Counted from the stretch's first letter, positions 37,115 to 47,389 are shown. The stretch: DNA of 57,072 nt from Lachnospiraceae bacterium KH1T2 (GCA_900114405.1 FOSY01000001.1:489523-546594); one strand, 5' to 3'. Notes: a model not told the origin generated them from the sequence alone. A program made the numbers and translations.

Positions 37115-37976
37115 CCAAACTCAAATAACACAAAAACAAAACGAAGAAAACATGCTCAAATGTCAGTTTGCCTCCCATATTTGTTTTAACCAAGCGGAAA
37201 TGCTAAATTACTTTTCATGGTTTCTCTCCATAATAGGCTCATTATTAGTTTTTACCCCAAGTGAAGAGACATCTTTCTTAATAATTATTCCTGGAATTCT
37301 TGGAATTATGACACTTGTATCCCATAACCTGGCAAAAAATAACGTTAAGTGGGGTGCAAAAATGAGAAACTATTTTGATAACGAAGTATTTGGCCTTGAA
37401 AAGCCTGAATATACAGCTGAAGTTACCCATTCCATATGGGAAAAAATAAATTCTATTGAAAATAAATATTCACGATTATGTCAGTATTCGATTCATGCAA
37501 CAGATCAGTCCGACACTCCTGGAATGAAAGACTGGTATACTTTTCCCAAAAACTATACCACAAGCGAAGCAGCCGTGTTTGAATGCCAACATCAAAACTA
37601 TTGGTGGACAAATAAAGAATACAACATAAGAAGAATAATTTATTTAATAGCTTTTTCTGTTCTTATAATTGCAATAATTGTCGGAATTCATTATTCACCT
37701 ATTAAAACTCTGGCATGCTTTTTGGGATTTGCTGTAAATCTTTATGAAGACTTTTCTGAGAGTATACGTTGTCATGAATTAATGGTTTCAATGAAAACAA
37801 TACTCGATAATCCAGATGCAGAATCCAATCTATCTTTGATTTCACAGTTGCAAAACTACATCGAAAAGCGCCGTGAATTACTTATATTGGAAATAGACCT
37901 TATTCATAAAAAAAATGCAAAAAAATGGTCAACTCTTTATAAGTCTATTTTTAATTATCAACACACGCACGATTAA
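37107..37976 (+). CDS. S-4TM membrane effector of CBASS
   Basis: A 289-residue protein with two helices near residues 37-75 (YFSWFLSIIGSLLVF and FLIIIPGILGIMTLVS) and two near 175-220 (IIYLIAFSVLIIAIIVGIHY and TLACFLGFAVNLYED). The layout and the soluble middle region match SMODS-associated 4TM effectors, thought to damage the membrane when they bind the cyclase signal. It overlaps the E2-like gene by eight bases. A terminator follows. Confidence 0.8.
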   Translation: MNNQTQITQKQNEENMLKCQFASHICFNQAEMLNYFSWFLSIIGSLLVFTPSEETSFLIIIPGILGIMTLVSHNLAKNNVKWGAKMRNYFDNEVFGLEKPEYTAEVTHSIWEKINSIENKYSRLCQYSIHATDQSDTPGMKDWYTFPKNYTTSEAAVFECQHQNYWWTNKEYNIRRIIYLIAFSVLIIAIIVGIHYSPIKTLACFLGFAVNLYEDFSESIRCHELMVSMKTILDNPDAESNLSLISQLQNYIEKRRELLILEIDLIHKKNAKKWSTLYKSIFNYQHTHD

Positions 37977-38019
37977 TGAGTAAAAACAATAATTGCCTTA
38001 CATCTGATATATTGATGAT

Positions 38020-38065
38020 ATGCTCCCTGTCTTGCAAACCGCTTAACTTAGCAACAAGGGAGCAT
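38020..38065. terminator. Terminator after the CBASS operon
   Basis: Arms ATGCTCCCT and AGGGAGCAT with an inner TTGC/GCAA pair, then TTTCTGTCT on the plus strand. It lies between converging genes (CBASS and vsr) and may serve both. Confidence 0.7.
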
Positions 38066-38094
38066 TTCTGTCTATTCTATCTTCTGCACAATAC

Positions 38095-38535
38095 TTAATC
38101 ATTTGTTTCGCATTTTAACTCAAATACAGCTTCATCTATAACTTTTATGCACTCATCAATATTCTTCTTTATGTAACTCCCCCAAAACCGAATGACCGTC
38201 CACCCCATGAAAAAGAGCTTCTGATTTATTTCAATATCACGTTCCCGGTTCCGTGATATCTTCTTTATCCAAAACTCACTATTATTGCTTTTCTCAAGCT
38301 TTGGCTTAAGCACTTCCCAATCCTTGCCATGAAAAAACTCACCGTCACAAAATATAGCAATCTTGTATTTTGTAAGGGCTATGTCCGGTGTACCGGGAAG
38401 TGCTTTATAGTTTTTCCTATATCGATACCCCTTTTGCCAGAGAGCTTTGCGGAGCAACACCTCAATCTTCGTATCCTTTGATCTGATGTGCTGCATATTC
38501 TTCCTTCGCTGCTCAACAGTCAATACGTCCGTCAT
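38095..38535 (-). CDS. vsr: Very short patch repair endonuclease Vsr
   Basis: A 146-residue endonuclease that nicks at T:G mismatches made when 5-methylcytosine deaminates. Typical parts are EQRRKNMQHIRSKDTKIEVL, the active-site PGTPDIALTKYKIAIFCDGE then FFHG, and the late NQKLFFMGWTVIRFWGS. It lies downstream of two C5-cytosine methyltransferases on the same strand, which explains its presence: it protects their sites from C-to-T loss. The gap of about 107 bases to the preceding gene leaves its promoter open. AAGGAG precedes the ATG. Confidence 0.95.
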   Translation of the reverse strand: MTDVLTVEQRRKNMQHIRSKDTKIEVLLRKALWQKGYRYRKNYKALPGTPDIALTKYKIAIFCDGEFFHGKDWEVLKPKLEKSNNSEFWIKKISRNRERDIEINQKLFFMGWTVIRFWGSYIKKNIDECIKVIDEAVFELKCETND

Positions 38536-38642
38536 AAGTTGTCTCCTTACAACATCAGCTGATCTATACCCGCTTTCTGATCCGCCAGATGCAACTCATC
38601 ATTTTTCCGACATGTAAAATACCATCATTTATATAACATTAA

Positions 38643-40433
38643 TTAATATTTCCATCTATCAATAGCCCATTCAACCATTGATTTTGCCCTACTCTCAAAT
38701 TCTATCGGTGTCCAGACATCATATTTTTTTGCAAACTCACGAGGGGCTTTTAATGCTGAATCATTGCTATATCTTAATTTCTTCTCTTCGTACTCTGCAT
38801 TCTGAATGGATGCATTTAAACTCCCTGAAATCGGAAGCAAATTAGCTATGCAATCCTTATATTTTTTATGTTCATCTTTACCCCAATCTCTGAACCAATT
38901 CGAATCTTGTGCCGGAGAGTCAGGTAAAACATGTTCAATTTGCTGAGAATGCAATTCCGGAACATCGCCTCCTAAATGGCCATTCCATTCAGCCAAAATA
39001 TATGGCGTCAACCTAACCTTATACATTGGACGCGAAATAATATTTTTTTCAAATTCTTCGTTATCTGGCCATTTCACAGTTGGATGCTTTCTGATATTTA
39101 AAACAACATTATCTGCTGAATAATCACCCTCACAATCATCCCACAATGATTTAAATGCCGCGTGAAGTCCTGTTGGCTCATATCCGCACACAACTCTCCG
39201 TACAAGAAATGATTCAACCCTTATCAGGATTTGCTGTGCTTTATCTGCCGGTATCACATTTTCTTGAACAGCACCAACAACATGCATAATAAATGGATAT
39301 ACAGATGTTGGACACTCCATCATTGCTAAATTTAAAATCTGTTTTTCTAAATATGGATCAACTTTAGAAAGTTTAGTTCCGTAATGCAGATCCAAAAAAA
39401 TGTCCTGATACTTTGAAAGCTCTTCAATAATCTTCTTAGGACTATTTTCAACAGCCCATCTTTCTCTCAAAAAATTGAATGCGTCAGCTTTTTTTATATT
39501 ATGATTTAATGTCAAAACATATGGAAAAAAGTATTGTTCAAAGACCTTGTCAAACTGTGCATTATCTTTTTGCTTAAACTTTTCATAAAAAGGATGCCAA
39601 TAATCACGATCTAATCTATCTATTTCATCATCCTCTTTATCTGCCAAACGCGAAAACAACTCATTTCTTACTAAGTCACCTATTGTCATTGGCTCCTGTT
39701 TTGAATTCAGACTATCAAATATTTTAGGACCGTCTGTTGGATCTTTTACTACAATCTGAACAACACTCATGTATTCAACTAGTTTGGTATATAATTCCTG
39801 CAGAATACTTTTTCCCTGACCTTCTCCCGTCTTTTCATTTTCTTGAAACTTCTTTTCGAAGAACTTACATAATAATGAATAATTTGTCCAAACTTTTCCT
39901 TTAGGATTTCCTGTGTCTGGCATCGGTTTATATTCATTACTACCTTGAATACTATGTAAAAACTCACTATTAGAAGTTAAATCGTGAAAAACACAATTTA
40001 TCCCTGCACGATCTTCCTTACAACATATCAATTTCGCATTTGTAATATAATTTGTTTTATGAAGAACTACTAAATATCTCTGATATAATCCTATCGCATC
40101 TTCTATCATTCCATGATCTAAAAAAGTTTTTGCAAGTGCGATCAATGATAAATAACATGTCGTTAACCGCTGTTGTCCATCAATAACTTCATAATAACTT
40201 GATTCTGAAGGACTGGTAGCTTTCCCGAATACAATGATGGCACCTAAAAAATGAGATGTATCTTCATAATCAAGTAGATTTTCCAAATCCTTTTCAAATC
40301 TCTCTATATTTTTAGGACTCCATTTATACGCACGCTGAAAATATGGAATTCCAAAAACAAGATCTCCTGAAAAAAGATTTGATATCGGTGTCTCATCGGA
40401 ACTATTAGTTAGTTTTCTTGCTCCAATCGGCAT
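38643..40433 (-). CDS. DUF262/DUF1524 nuclease, GmrSD-like
   Basis: A 596-residue single-chain protein of the GmrSD type IV restriction family. The DUF262 part has IPYFQRAYKW near residue 29 and the NTP-dependent signature VIDGQQRLTT at 83-92. The C-terminal HNH-type DUF1524 domain has QQIEHVLPDS and later NLLPISGSLN with KKLRYSNDSA. GmrSD enzymes cut modified (glucosylated) phage DNA; other members act on different modifications. Here it follows the McrC-like gene by 39 bases in a restriction operon, which is unusual and suggests joint regulation. GGAGGTGGAG precedes the ATG. Confidence 0.9.
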   Translation of the reverse strand: MPIGARKLTNSSDETPISNLFSGDLVFGIPYFQRAYKWSPKNIERFEKDLENLLDYEDTSHFLGAIIVFGKATSPSESSYYEVIDGQQRLTTCYLSLIALAKTFLDHGMIEDAIGLYQRYLVVLHKTNYITNAKLICCKEDRAGINCVFHDLTSNSEFLHSIQGSNEYKPMPDTGNPKGKVWTNYSLLCKFFEKKFQENEKTGEGQGKSILQELYTKLVEYMSVVQIVVKDPTDGPKIFDSLNSKQEPMTIGDLVRNELFSRLADKEDDEIDRLDRDYWHPFYEKFKQKDNAQFDKVFEQYFFPYVLTLNHNIKKADAFNFLRERWAVENSPKKIIEELSKYQDIFLDLHYGTKLSKVDPYLEKQILNLAMMECPTSVYPFIMHVVGAVQENVIPADKAQQILIRVESFLVRRVVCGYEPTGLHAAFKSLWDDCEGDYSADNVVLNIRKHPTVKWPDNEEFEKNIISRPMYKVRLTPYILAEWNGHLGGDVPELHSQQIEHVLPDSPAQDSNWFRDWGKDEHKKYKDCIANLLPISGSLNASIQNAEYEEKKLRYSNDSALKAPREFAKKYDVWTPIEFESRAKSMVEWAIDRWKY

Positions 40434-40472
40434 ATATCTCCACCTCCATTTTTACCCAATTACCCCTTTTTA

Positions 40473-41918
40473 TTAATCTTCAGAAACAAATCCGCTATTA
40501 TTTTGCATTCCTCGAACATATGCCATAATTCTTTCAGCAAATTTCTCATGATGGTCTTGATTCATATCTACCATCCATTGCGTATATTCCCTGACACTAC
40601 TATCCATGGCATCACCACTCTGAATATTTAATTCAAACATATTGAGCCCTGGCAAATCAGCATTTTTCTTATCACTTGGGAAAATAAAGCCACAACGTCG
40701 TACATTTAAAAGCAACATATAAAATAAAAGCTGATGTGAATTATGCCGTTGCGTATCTTTATAAACCTTGCTCGTACTGTTCTGATACTTAACATCAAAT
40801 ACTGCTATATACCGCTTCTTCTCACCTGAATTATCTATCAGTGCTATATCCGGAACATAATTATTCATAAGGTATGCGTGATGTTCCGGATCTTTTAATG
40901 TAAATAGCGGATTCTTTTTAGGAATCCTATATTCATCTAAAATCACATTCGATTCCACCTGAGATTTAAGGTACTCACGAATAGTAGCCCTTACATAAAA
41001 CTCAAACAACGATTCCATGTTGATGGTATATGGAATAATATATTTTATTTCCTCCGTTTCTTTAGCAAACAAATCATTTGATATATTTTCGGTAAGAATC
41101 GTCTTTGCTAATTCAATTATTTTCTTGTAAACCGAATTAAACCCCGTCACATTAACTTTTCCGAAATCACTTCTGCTGATTTTAACAGTACGTACATCCT
41201 TCAAAGAGTTCTCACAAAATGAATAAATACGTCCTAATGACTTTAACGGAAGACCACTACGTCTTATAACTGTATGTGCTTTCTTTAACGCAGCCTTCAT
41301 AATTCGATTTTCTAAAGTATCCACTGTAAATACAGGATATCTGCAAAATATTCTATCTTCTCTACCCTGGGTAATATTTGACTTAATATGCTTAGAAACC
41401 TGAATATTTCCAACTACTTTTCCGTTAAAATTCTCCTCTTTGAAATCAATTGAGCGGTGCAAATACTTCTTACACATTCTTTCACACTCTTTAACAAGTG
41501 ATATTGCTGCAAGAAGTTCTCCGCCTTTTTCTGTACTGTTTACAGGAATCAATTCTTGGTCAGTATATATTTTGAAGAAATCTCCGTTTAAACCAGAAAC
41601 ATATAGTTCATACTCTGGATCATTCATTACCTTTATAAGCATATCCCACGGATTCAAGGCATACCTTGGTATGATAATCAAGGCACACTTTTGATTAGTT
41701 ACAGGATCTATAATTATTTTTCCGTGCTCGTCTCGTAACCATCCAACACCAACTGTTCCGCTAGTGTGATAATTTCCTTTTTCATCCGTGTATAAACCCA
41801 TTTCTTCAGGAACAGCGCCATCCATTTTTCTAGCCGCCGAAACCCCTTTGGGAATTAAACCGGCGGCATCTGGCGACCAGTCTTTTAGACCCTTAATTAT
41901 TTTGACTTCCGATCGCAT
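40473..41918 (-). CDS. McrC-like restriction nuclease subunit
   Basis: A 481-residue McrC-family protein. The N-terminal region (about 1-200) should contact the AAA motor. The C-terminal nuclease has the PD-(D/E)xK pattern PDIALIDNS then AVFDVKYQN. McrC binds the McrB hexamer and cuts DNA after translocation. It lies 14 bases after the McrB-like gene with CGGAGG before its ATG. In LlaJI and BsuMI such subunits serve a methyltransferase-paired system rather than a methyl-dependent one; the two methyltransferases here favour that reading. Confidence 0.85.
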   Translation of the reverse strand: MRSEVKIIKGLKDWSPDAAGLIPKGVSAARKMDGAVPEEMGLYTDEKGNYHTSGTVGVGWLRDEHGKIIIDPVTNQKCALIIIPRYALNPWDMLIKVMNDPEYELYVSGLNGDFFKIYTDQELIPVNSTEKGGELLAAISLVKECERMCKKYLHRSIDFKEENFNGKVVGNIQVSKHIKSNITQGREDRIFCRYPVFTVDTLENRIMKAALKKAHTVIRRSGLPLKSLGRIYSFCENSLKDVRTVKISRSDFGKVNVTGFNSVYKKIIELAKTILTENISNDLFAKETEEIKYIIPYTINMESLFEFYVRATIREYLKSQVESNVILDEYRIPKKNPLFTLKDPEHHAYLMNNYVPDIALIDNSGEKKRYIAVFDVKYQNSTSKVYKDTQRHNSHQLLFYMLLLNVRRCGFIFPSDKKNADLPGLNMFELNIQSGDAMDSSVREYTQWMVDMNQDHHEKFAERIMAYVRGMQNNSGFVSED

Positions 41919-41932
41919 TTATGCCTCCGTAC

Positions 41933-44900
41933 TCATTCCCCAATCAAATTCTTTTTTTTCAATTCTTGCTTTATCGACTCTGTATATTCCGTCCTGATTA
42001 ATTCATCCATAAGAGCCTTATACAATTCTTCCAGTTTTTCCGGACTTGAACTATTCTGCATTTTTTCTACTATATCAAACGCCTTGATTTCATACGATTC
42101 CGGTTCATTTCCATATACTTCATCCATAAGAATTCCATCATTGTGGTACTCTCTTAAAACAGGAATAACTTGATATAAAAACCGATCTCTCATCTGATCG
42201 TCAGCCTTTTCATCACTCTTTCGTATAAAATATGTATGTCCAATTTGAACGTCAGCGCGATTATAGTCATCGGTGTTCATGTATATATCAAAGATACGAT
42301 CCACAAGATGAAACAGCCTTAATTCCCTGGATGTCTCCCACGACTCTCTGACCTTATCAAAAACTACCTTTATATCCGGAAGCAAAGGAAAGAACAAAAA
42401 CCTTCTTCTAATCGCATAATCTATGGAAGATATTGATTTATCCGCTGTATTCATTGTCCCAACAATATACAAATTGCTTGGAATCTGTAACCTTGAATCT
42501 CCTTCCACTGTATACGGTGTAGCAACCTCACTATCTCTATATTCAAGAGCATATATTAGTTCTCCGAACACAGTAGCCAAGTTAGCTCTGTTTATCTCAT
42601 CTACAACAAGATAGAATTTCTTACTATTCTCCGGATTTTCAGAGTTGTAATACTTTCTGGCAATTCTAGCCATCTTTCCAAGAGTTCTATTAACAGTTCT
42701 GTACATTACCGGAACGGGCTGATTATATACAAAACTATATTTTTCAGCTCCATTTTCAAGTATTTGACCATTTACTTTTGAAATATTAGAATCAGATGCG
42801 GATACCGAGATTCCCCTAACAAAATCTTCATAAGTATATGAAGGATGGAATTGAATAATATCCCAATATATCAAATTATTTTCCTGAACATTCTCAGTAG
42901 GTAGAACATACTCATCATCTTTAGTTACAAGTTGGATATTTTTAAGTTCTTCTTCATTCCAATTTTTTCCAAATCCTGCCTGTTCTGCCAGAAATTCCTT
43001 AACACCATAGGTTTTTGATGTTCCGGGAGGTCCCTGAAGAATCATCTGATGAATTCCAGTACTCTCCATTACCGACTGATATCTATTATCCATTGTTTTG
43101 TACACTCCTTTTATTATTCCATCCCTCATTGCATGCCATGTTGGTAAATTACGAATATCATTTAATAAGTTAAGCCTTAATTCATCATTTGATTCACCAT
43201 GTAATGACATTTCATCCAATGCTCTTAAATCCATTTCAACAGCTAAAATTTCTTCATCCCCTACAGGATTTGAAGAATCAGCATACTTATAGGCTTCAAG
43301 ATTTCTAAGATATGCACTAAGGTATTTGTATACCAAAAGTTTAACCATTGCATACAGCGACACTTCTCGTCTAACAACTTTTTTCAAACGACATTTATCT
43401 ATATTTATGGATCGTGCCTTAGTTTCAGTCTTTATTTTTGAAACAAGAAAATACTTTTTACCTTTATAAAATATGGAATGAAGATCCTCACGATAAACTC
43501 CATTATCATTTCCAGAAAAGCTATCACTTGCTCCCAATCTAACATACTTACTCAAATTACTATTACAAATGAGACAGCTCCCCCACGCCTGTCCTTCATC
43601 AAGTTTATAGTAAATTTCACGATCATACATGAGGAGATCCATAATCTCCCAATTATTAATCAAAGGATATGTCACCATATCATAAATTATCTCAAACAGA
43701 ACGCCATAATTTGTATTATATTTCTGTCCTCCCTGAAACCTTAATCCTTCAGCTGAAGCAGAACCTGAAAGCATATCCAGGAATATTTGTCGGTATTCAT
43801 CATTCAGTTTGATTTCTATTTTATCCTCTGCAACCTCTGCTCTTTCCCTCGTATATTGTGAATATGTATGCTCCGCATCCGGGATCGACTCTGTTAATAC
43901 AACGCCTTCTTTTTTATATTGCCTAAGAAGCGGTAGAACCTGTGCTTTGATTTTATTCTGCATCAATCTCTCTGCGTTCCACATTGAAAATCCGCGACCT
44001 GGCAGAAAATAAGTAAATCCAATTACATATTTATTCTTTTCATTTCCATAATCAGGAGCAATGTAATCAAGAAAGCTATTATAAAAAACATATTTTTCTG
44101 TAGCATCAGCTATAAACATATCCAATAGTTTAACTGTATCTTCTGAATAGTATTGAAAATACAGTTCACATATATCATTTATTGTTTTATATAGTTTCCC
44201 ACCAAATTTATTAAATTCACCCTTAAATCTCACCGTATTACTATCTGTCCATTTTAAGGGATATCCAATATTTAGAAATTTCTCTGCCTCTACTGATGAA
44301 AAGACAACTGAAAAACTTGGAATTGATGCAATAACATCATCTACGTCTTTAATCGGAGAAGACTGTATCTCTTCATCCTTATACTTATTTCTTAACGTAT
44401 TCCATTCCTGACATTGTCCTTCAAATTGCTTCATTAAATCCTGATCAATATTAAAATATGCGTTTTTATAAAAGCTATCTTTTATTGCATTCCTTAGTCT
44501 CTCTTCGTTACTTTCTGCATAACAGACCTCGAAAGTAGCAAGAATATTCGCATCGAGATTATATTCCGGATGCAAAATGTTTGAAGTCATAAAAACATAC
44601 ATATTTTCCGGAATACATAATTTCTTACCCGAAGCTAAAGTTACATATTCTCCTCTATTTGAAAACGCATACATTAATTCTCCCAAAACGCTAGAGATAT
44701 TAACTCTATGTATATCATCGAGAATAAGAAACCCCGGCTTATCACTCTCAATAACTTCATTCGCTAGTTCAGTGACAATCTTGTCCTTTTGAACAAACGA
44801 AGTAATCCCATTGAAGGTATCCATAGCGATACCTTCAATAAAATCTTGACTCGTCATACCCTCATGTAATGAAACAAGTTTTATTCCTGGCTTATAATTT

Positions 44901-45076
44901 GCTTCAATATAATTAAATGCTTCATCACAAAAATTATCAGGATTATAGAGCTTCATATCAGGATCATTCTTTTCTGATTCCGATAGGCTTTCCCAAATAA
45001 CTTCAACTACAGATTTCTTTGCTGAATACGTCTTTCCCGACCCTGGCGGACCTATATATATTCTATTCTGATTCAT
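41933..45076 (-). CDS. Double-AAA McrB-like restriction motor
   Basis: A 1047-residue protein with two McrB/AAA_5 ATPase domains in one chain. The first starts at residue 5: IGPPGSGKTYS, then LILDDIHRVNISSVLGELMY and a sensor-like FMTSNILHPEYNLDANIL. The second, from about residue 680, has LQGPPGTSKTYGV, YLVVDEINRANLATVFGELI and MNTADKSISSIDYAIRRRF, the McrB GTPase pattern. In domain one DEINR is replaced by DDIHR and the MNT motif by TSN, so it may bind but hydrolyse poorly. The middle region (about 380-660) has paired cysteines (CLICN). E. coli McrB has a single AAA domain. Overlaps the methyltransferase by four bases. Confidence 0.88.
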   Translation of the reverse strand: MNQNRIYIGPPGSGKTYSAKKSVVEVIWESLSESEKNDPDMKLYNPDNFCDEAFNYIEANYKPGIKLVSLHEGMTSQDFIEGIAMDTFNGITSFVQKDKIVTELANEVIESDKPGFLILDDIHRVNISSVLGELMYAFSNRGEYVTLASGKKLCIPENMYVFMTSNILHPEYNLDANILATFEVCYAESNEERLRNAIKDSFYKNAYFNIDQDLMKQFEGQCQEWNTLRNKYKDEEIQSSPIKDVDDVIASIPSFSVVFSSVEAEKFLNIGYPLKWTDSNTVRFKGEFNKFGGKLYKTINDICELYFQYYSEDTVKLLDMFIADATEKYVFYNSFLDYIAPDYGNEKNKYVIGFTYFLPGRGFSMWNAERLMQNKIKAQVLPLLRQYKKEGVVLTESIPDAEHTYSQYTRERAEVAEDKIEIKLNDEYRQIFLDMLSGSASAEGLRFQGGQKYNTNYGVLFEIIYDMVTYPLINNWEIMDLLMYDREIYYKLDEGQAWGSCLICNSNLSKYVRLGASDSFSGNDNGVYREDLHSIFYKGKKYFLVSKIKTETKARSINIDKCRLKKVVRREVSLYAMVKLLVYKYLSAYLRNLEAYKYADSSNPVGDEEILAVEMDLRALDEMSLHGESNDELRLNLLNDIRNLPTWHAMRDGIIKGVYKTMDNRYQSVMESTGIHQMILQGPPGTSKTYGVKEFLAEQAGFGKNWNEEELKNIQLVTKDDEYVLPTENVQENNLIYWDIIQFHPSYTYEDFVRGISVSASDSNISKVNGQILENGAEKYSFVYNQPVPVMYRTVNRTLGKMARIARKYYNSENPENSKKFYLVVDEINRANLATVFGELIYALEYRDSEVATPYTVEGDSRLQIPSNLYIVGTMNTADKSISSIDYAIRRRFLFFPLLPDIKVVFDKVRESWETSRELRLFHLVDRIFDIYMNTDDYNRADVQIGHTYFIRKSDEKADDQMRDRFLYQVIPVLREYHNDGILMDEVYGNEPESYEIKAFDIVEKMQNSSSPEKLEELYKALMDELIRTEYTESIKQELKKKNLIGE

Positions 45077-46332
45077 TTTTTCCCTTTATCAAAATCTGAT
45101 AGCATATCAAATACTGCCTCCGCTAAACATTTGGAAAACTTAGGAGGAACAGCATTTCCAATCATCTTATAAGTTTCAACATTGCTTCCTTCAAATATAT
45201 AATCATCATCAAATGTTTGTAGTCTTGCCGCTTCTCTAACTGTTAACGTTCTAAGCTGCTTTGAATCCGGATGAATATGCCTTAACCCATCTTTATATAA
45301 GTGTGCCGGAATTAGATTGCTAGGCTCATCCCATCGAATCACATGATATTTATGAACATTTGAAGTGTGTCCCGTTTTTTCTGTATATAATTTTTTTAAT
45401 GCCTCAGTCGATGTATATTCATTCCTTCCAGATTCAATATCCTCTGTTAATAATCTAAAAATCCCTATATCTCTTTCGCTTTGCCATCTGGCTATATGAT
45501 TAGCTACGAATGGTTCCGGTATAGAATGTGATACTCGTTTGCCATTATACTTTTCGTCATGTCCAAGCGGATATAACTTTGGAAGATCTCCTATTGCTTC
45601 CATAACTGTCATTTTCTTTTTTGTTTTATACTTTGTCAGATACTTGTCATAAAAAAGAGATAGTAGTTCTTCACAGTTTTCTCTGCCAAAATATTCAATA
45701 GAAAGACCTATAATAATTACACGCTTTCTATTCTGTGGCACACCATAATCAGTAAAATCTATAATTGCATTAGAAAGATCTGGAAGAACATAGTATCCTG
45801 CCTCTAAAAAACTTTCACGTATTACTTCAATAATAGGTCTATCCCCCGGCTGTGCACTTAAAATACCTGGGACATTTTCAAATACAAATAATTTGGGGCT
45901 GTATTTATTAACAACTTTTATATAGCTTTCAAAAAGATAATTTCTGTAATCTTTTTTCATTCCATGTTCATCACGCACTCTCCCTGCTATTGAATACGCC
46001 TGACACGGAGGACCTCCGATAATAATGTCAATACCACCGGCTGACTGTATAAGCTTGTCAAGACCTTCTGACGAGCCAAACTTGTCGTCATCATTCCAAC
46101 CATAAAATAACTCTTCGGTTCTCTGAATATCAAATTGAAGAACCCTATCAGCCGCATCTTGATATCCCCATTTTGTTTTCAACCTGTTAGCCAAGTTCAC
46201 ACATGGTCCCTTTTCCCATTCTACTGCTGCTATAGTGTCATAATATCCTGACTGCTCAAACCCATCCATAAGTCCGCCGCATCCAGCAAACAAGTCTATT
46301 GATTTTATTCTCTTGCTTTTTCGCTTATCCAT
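45073..46332 (-). CDS. DNA (cytosine-5)-methyltransferase, first
   Basis: A 419-residue C5-cytosine methyltransferase. Motif I DLFAGCGGLMDGF, motif IV GGPPCQAYSIAGR with the catalytic cysteine, motif VI FVFENVPGI, motif VIII QNRKRVIIIG and motif X MIGNAVPPKF are all intact. The target region (about 230-340) differs from that of the neighbouring methyltransferase. It overlaps the next gene on either side, so it is expressed with the motor and the second methyltransferase. Together they may protect opposite strands of an asymmetric site, as in LlaJI. Confidence 0.95.
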   Translation of the reverse strand: MDKRKSKRIKSIDLFAGCGGLMDGFEQSGYYDTIAAVEWEKGPCVNLANRLKTKWGYQDAADRVLQFDIQRTEELFYGWNDDDKFGSSEGLDKLIQSAGGIDIIIGGPPCQAYSIAGRVRDEHGMKKDYRNYLFESYIKVVNKYSPKLFVFENVPGILSAQPGDRPIIEVIRESFLEAGYYVLPDLSNAIIDFTDYGVPQNRKRVIIIGLSIEYFGRENCEELLSLFYDKYLTKYKTKKKMTVMEAIGDLPKLYPLGHDEKYNGKRVSHSIPEPFVANHIARWQSERDIGIFRLLTEDIESGRNEYTSTEALKKLYTEKTGHTSNVHKYHVIRWDEPSNLIPAHLYKDGLRHIHPDSKQLRTLTVREAARLQTFDDDYIFEGSNVETYKMIGNAVPPKFSKCLAEAVFDMLSDFDKGKK

Positions 46333-47389
46333 TGCTATCCTCCGATATAATTCTAAGGAGTTCTTCTCCTAATGCTTGTCCAAGCAATGGCGGAACTGCA
46401 TTTCCTACCTGTCTGCTTTGTTGTGTTTTTGTTCCAGTGAACACAAAATCATCGGGGAAGGATTGTATTCTCGCATTTTCTCTCACTGTTGGAATCCTAT
46501 TAAATTCATAATGGAAAACATTTCTGTGACCTGTATCAACTGTTCTTGCCGGCGTATTTCCATTAAGTCTGGTCCATGCCATGTGAAATTTTCTGCTCTC
46601 TCCCCATCCTGGCGGAAGATCCTTGTAGTTACCCCCTTCAGGAACAAGTGCTATAGTATCCTTTACAAACTGCTTATGATCAGTTGCTACATGATTATGA
46701 AGGACTTGATTATTTCCTCTCATCAGCTTCTGATATTCTGTTCTTGGGTCTCCTGAATACTCTGCTATTTCTTCTCCAAGGCAGTTAGTAAGAGTTGGAA
46801 GATCACTAATTGCATCTCTACATGTACGATATGTTTCTTTGGTAAATTTAGGTTCTGGAAAATGTGGTTTTCCAACATCTTCTCTGATTCCCATAAATAT
46901 AAGTCTTTTTCGCATCTGGGGTACTCCATAATCCGCTGCAATAAGAATCTTACATTCAATGTTATATCCCATATTCTTAAATCGTTTTAGAATTTCATCC
47001 TTTATTTCTCCCTTATATAAGGTTGCCATACCTGGAACGTTCTCTATAATAAATCCTTTTGGCTTGTACTCTTTTACCATTTCTAAAACCGCAAGATAAA
47101 GTTTGTTTCTTTTATCATCAAAATTTCTCGGACCTGTAAGTGAAAATCCCTGACAAGGCGGTCCCGCGATAATAACATCTATCTCTCTATTACCAGCAAT
47201 TCTTTTTATTTCATCAAAAGTTTCATGTTTCGATAAGTCAGCATTCAATCCGATTGCACCATTATGATTTAATTCAAATGTATTCAATGCAGCCTGATCA
47301 TTATCTACTCCAACAATGATGTTGAATCCTGCATCAATAAAACCTTTTGATAAACCACCGCAACCGGCAAATAAATCTATTGCATTCAT
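46325..47389 (-). CDS. DNA (cytosine-5)-methyltransferase, second
   Basis: A 354-residue C5-cytosine methyltransferase with motif I DLFAGCGGLSKGF, motif IV AGPPCQGFSLTG, motif VI FIIENVPGM, motif VIII QMRKRLIFMG and motif X QVGNAVPPLLG. The recognition region (about 200-290, with HNHVATDHKQF and RTVDTGHRNVFHYEF) is unlike that of its neighbour. It overlaps the XRE controller by four bases and the other methyltransferase by eight. Confidence 0.95.
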   Translation of the reverse strand: MNAIDLFAGCGGLSKGFIDAGFNIIVGVDNDQAALNTFELNHNGAIGLNADLSKHETFDEIKRIAGNREIDVIIAGPPCQGFSLTGPRNFDDKRNKLYLAVLEMVKEYKPKGFIIENVPGMATLYKGEIKDEILKRFKNMGYNIECKILIAADYGVPQMRKRLIFMGIREDVGKPHFPEPKFTKETYRTCRDAISDLPTLTNCLGEEIAEYSGDPRTEYQKLMRGNNQVLHNHVATDHKQFVKDTIALVPEGGNYKDLPPGWGESRKFHMAWTRLNGNTPARTVDTGHRNVFHYEFNRIPTVRENARIQSFPDDFVFTGTKTQQSRQVGNAVPPLLGQALGEELLRIISEDSNG

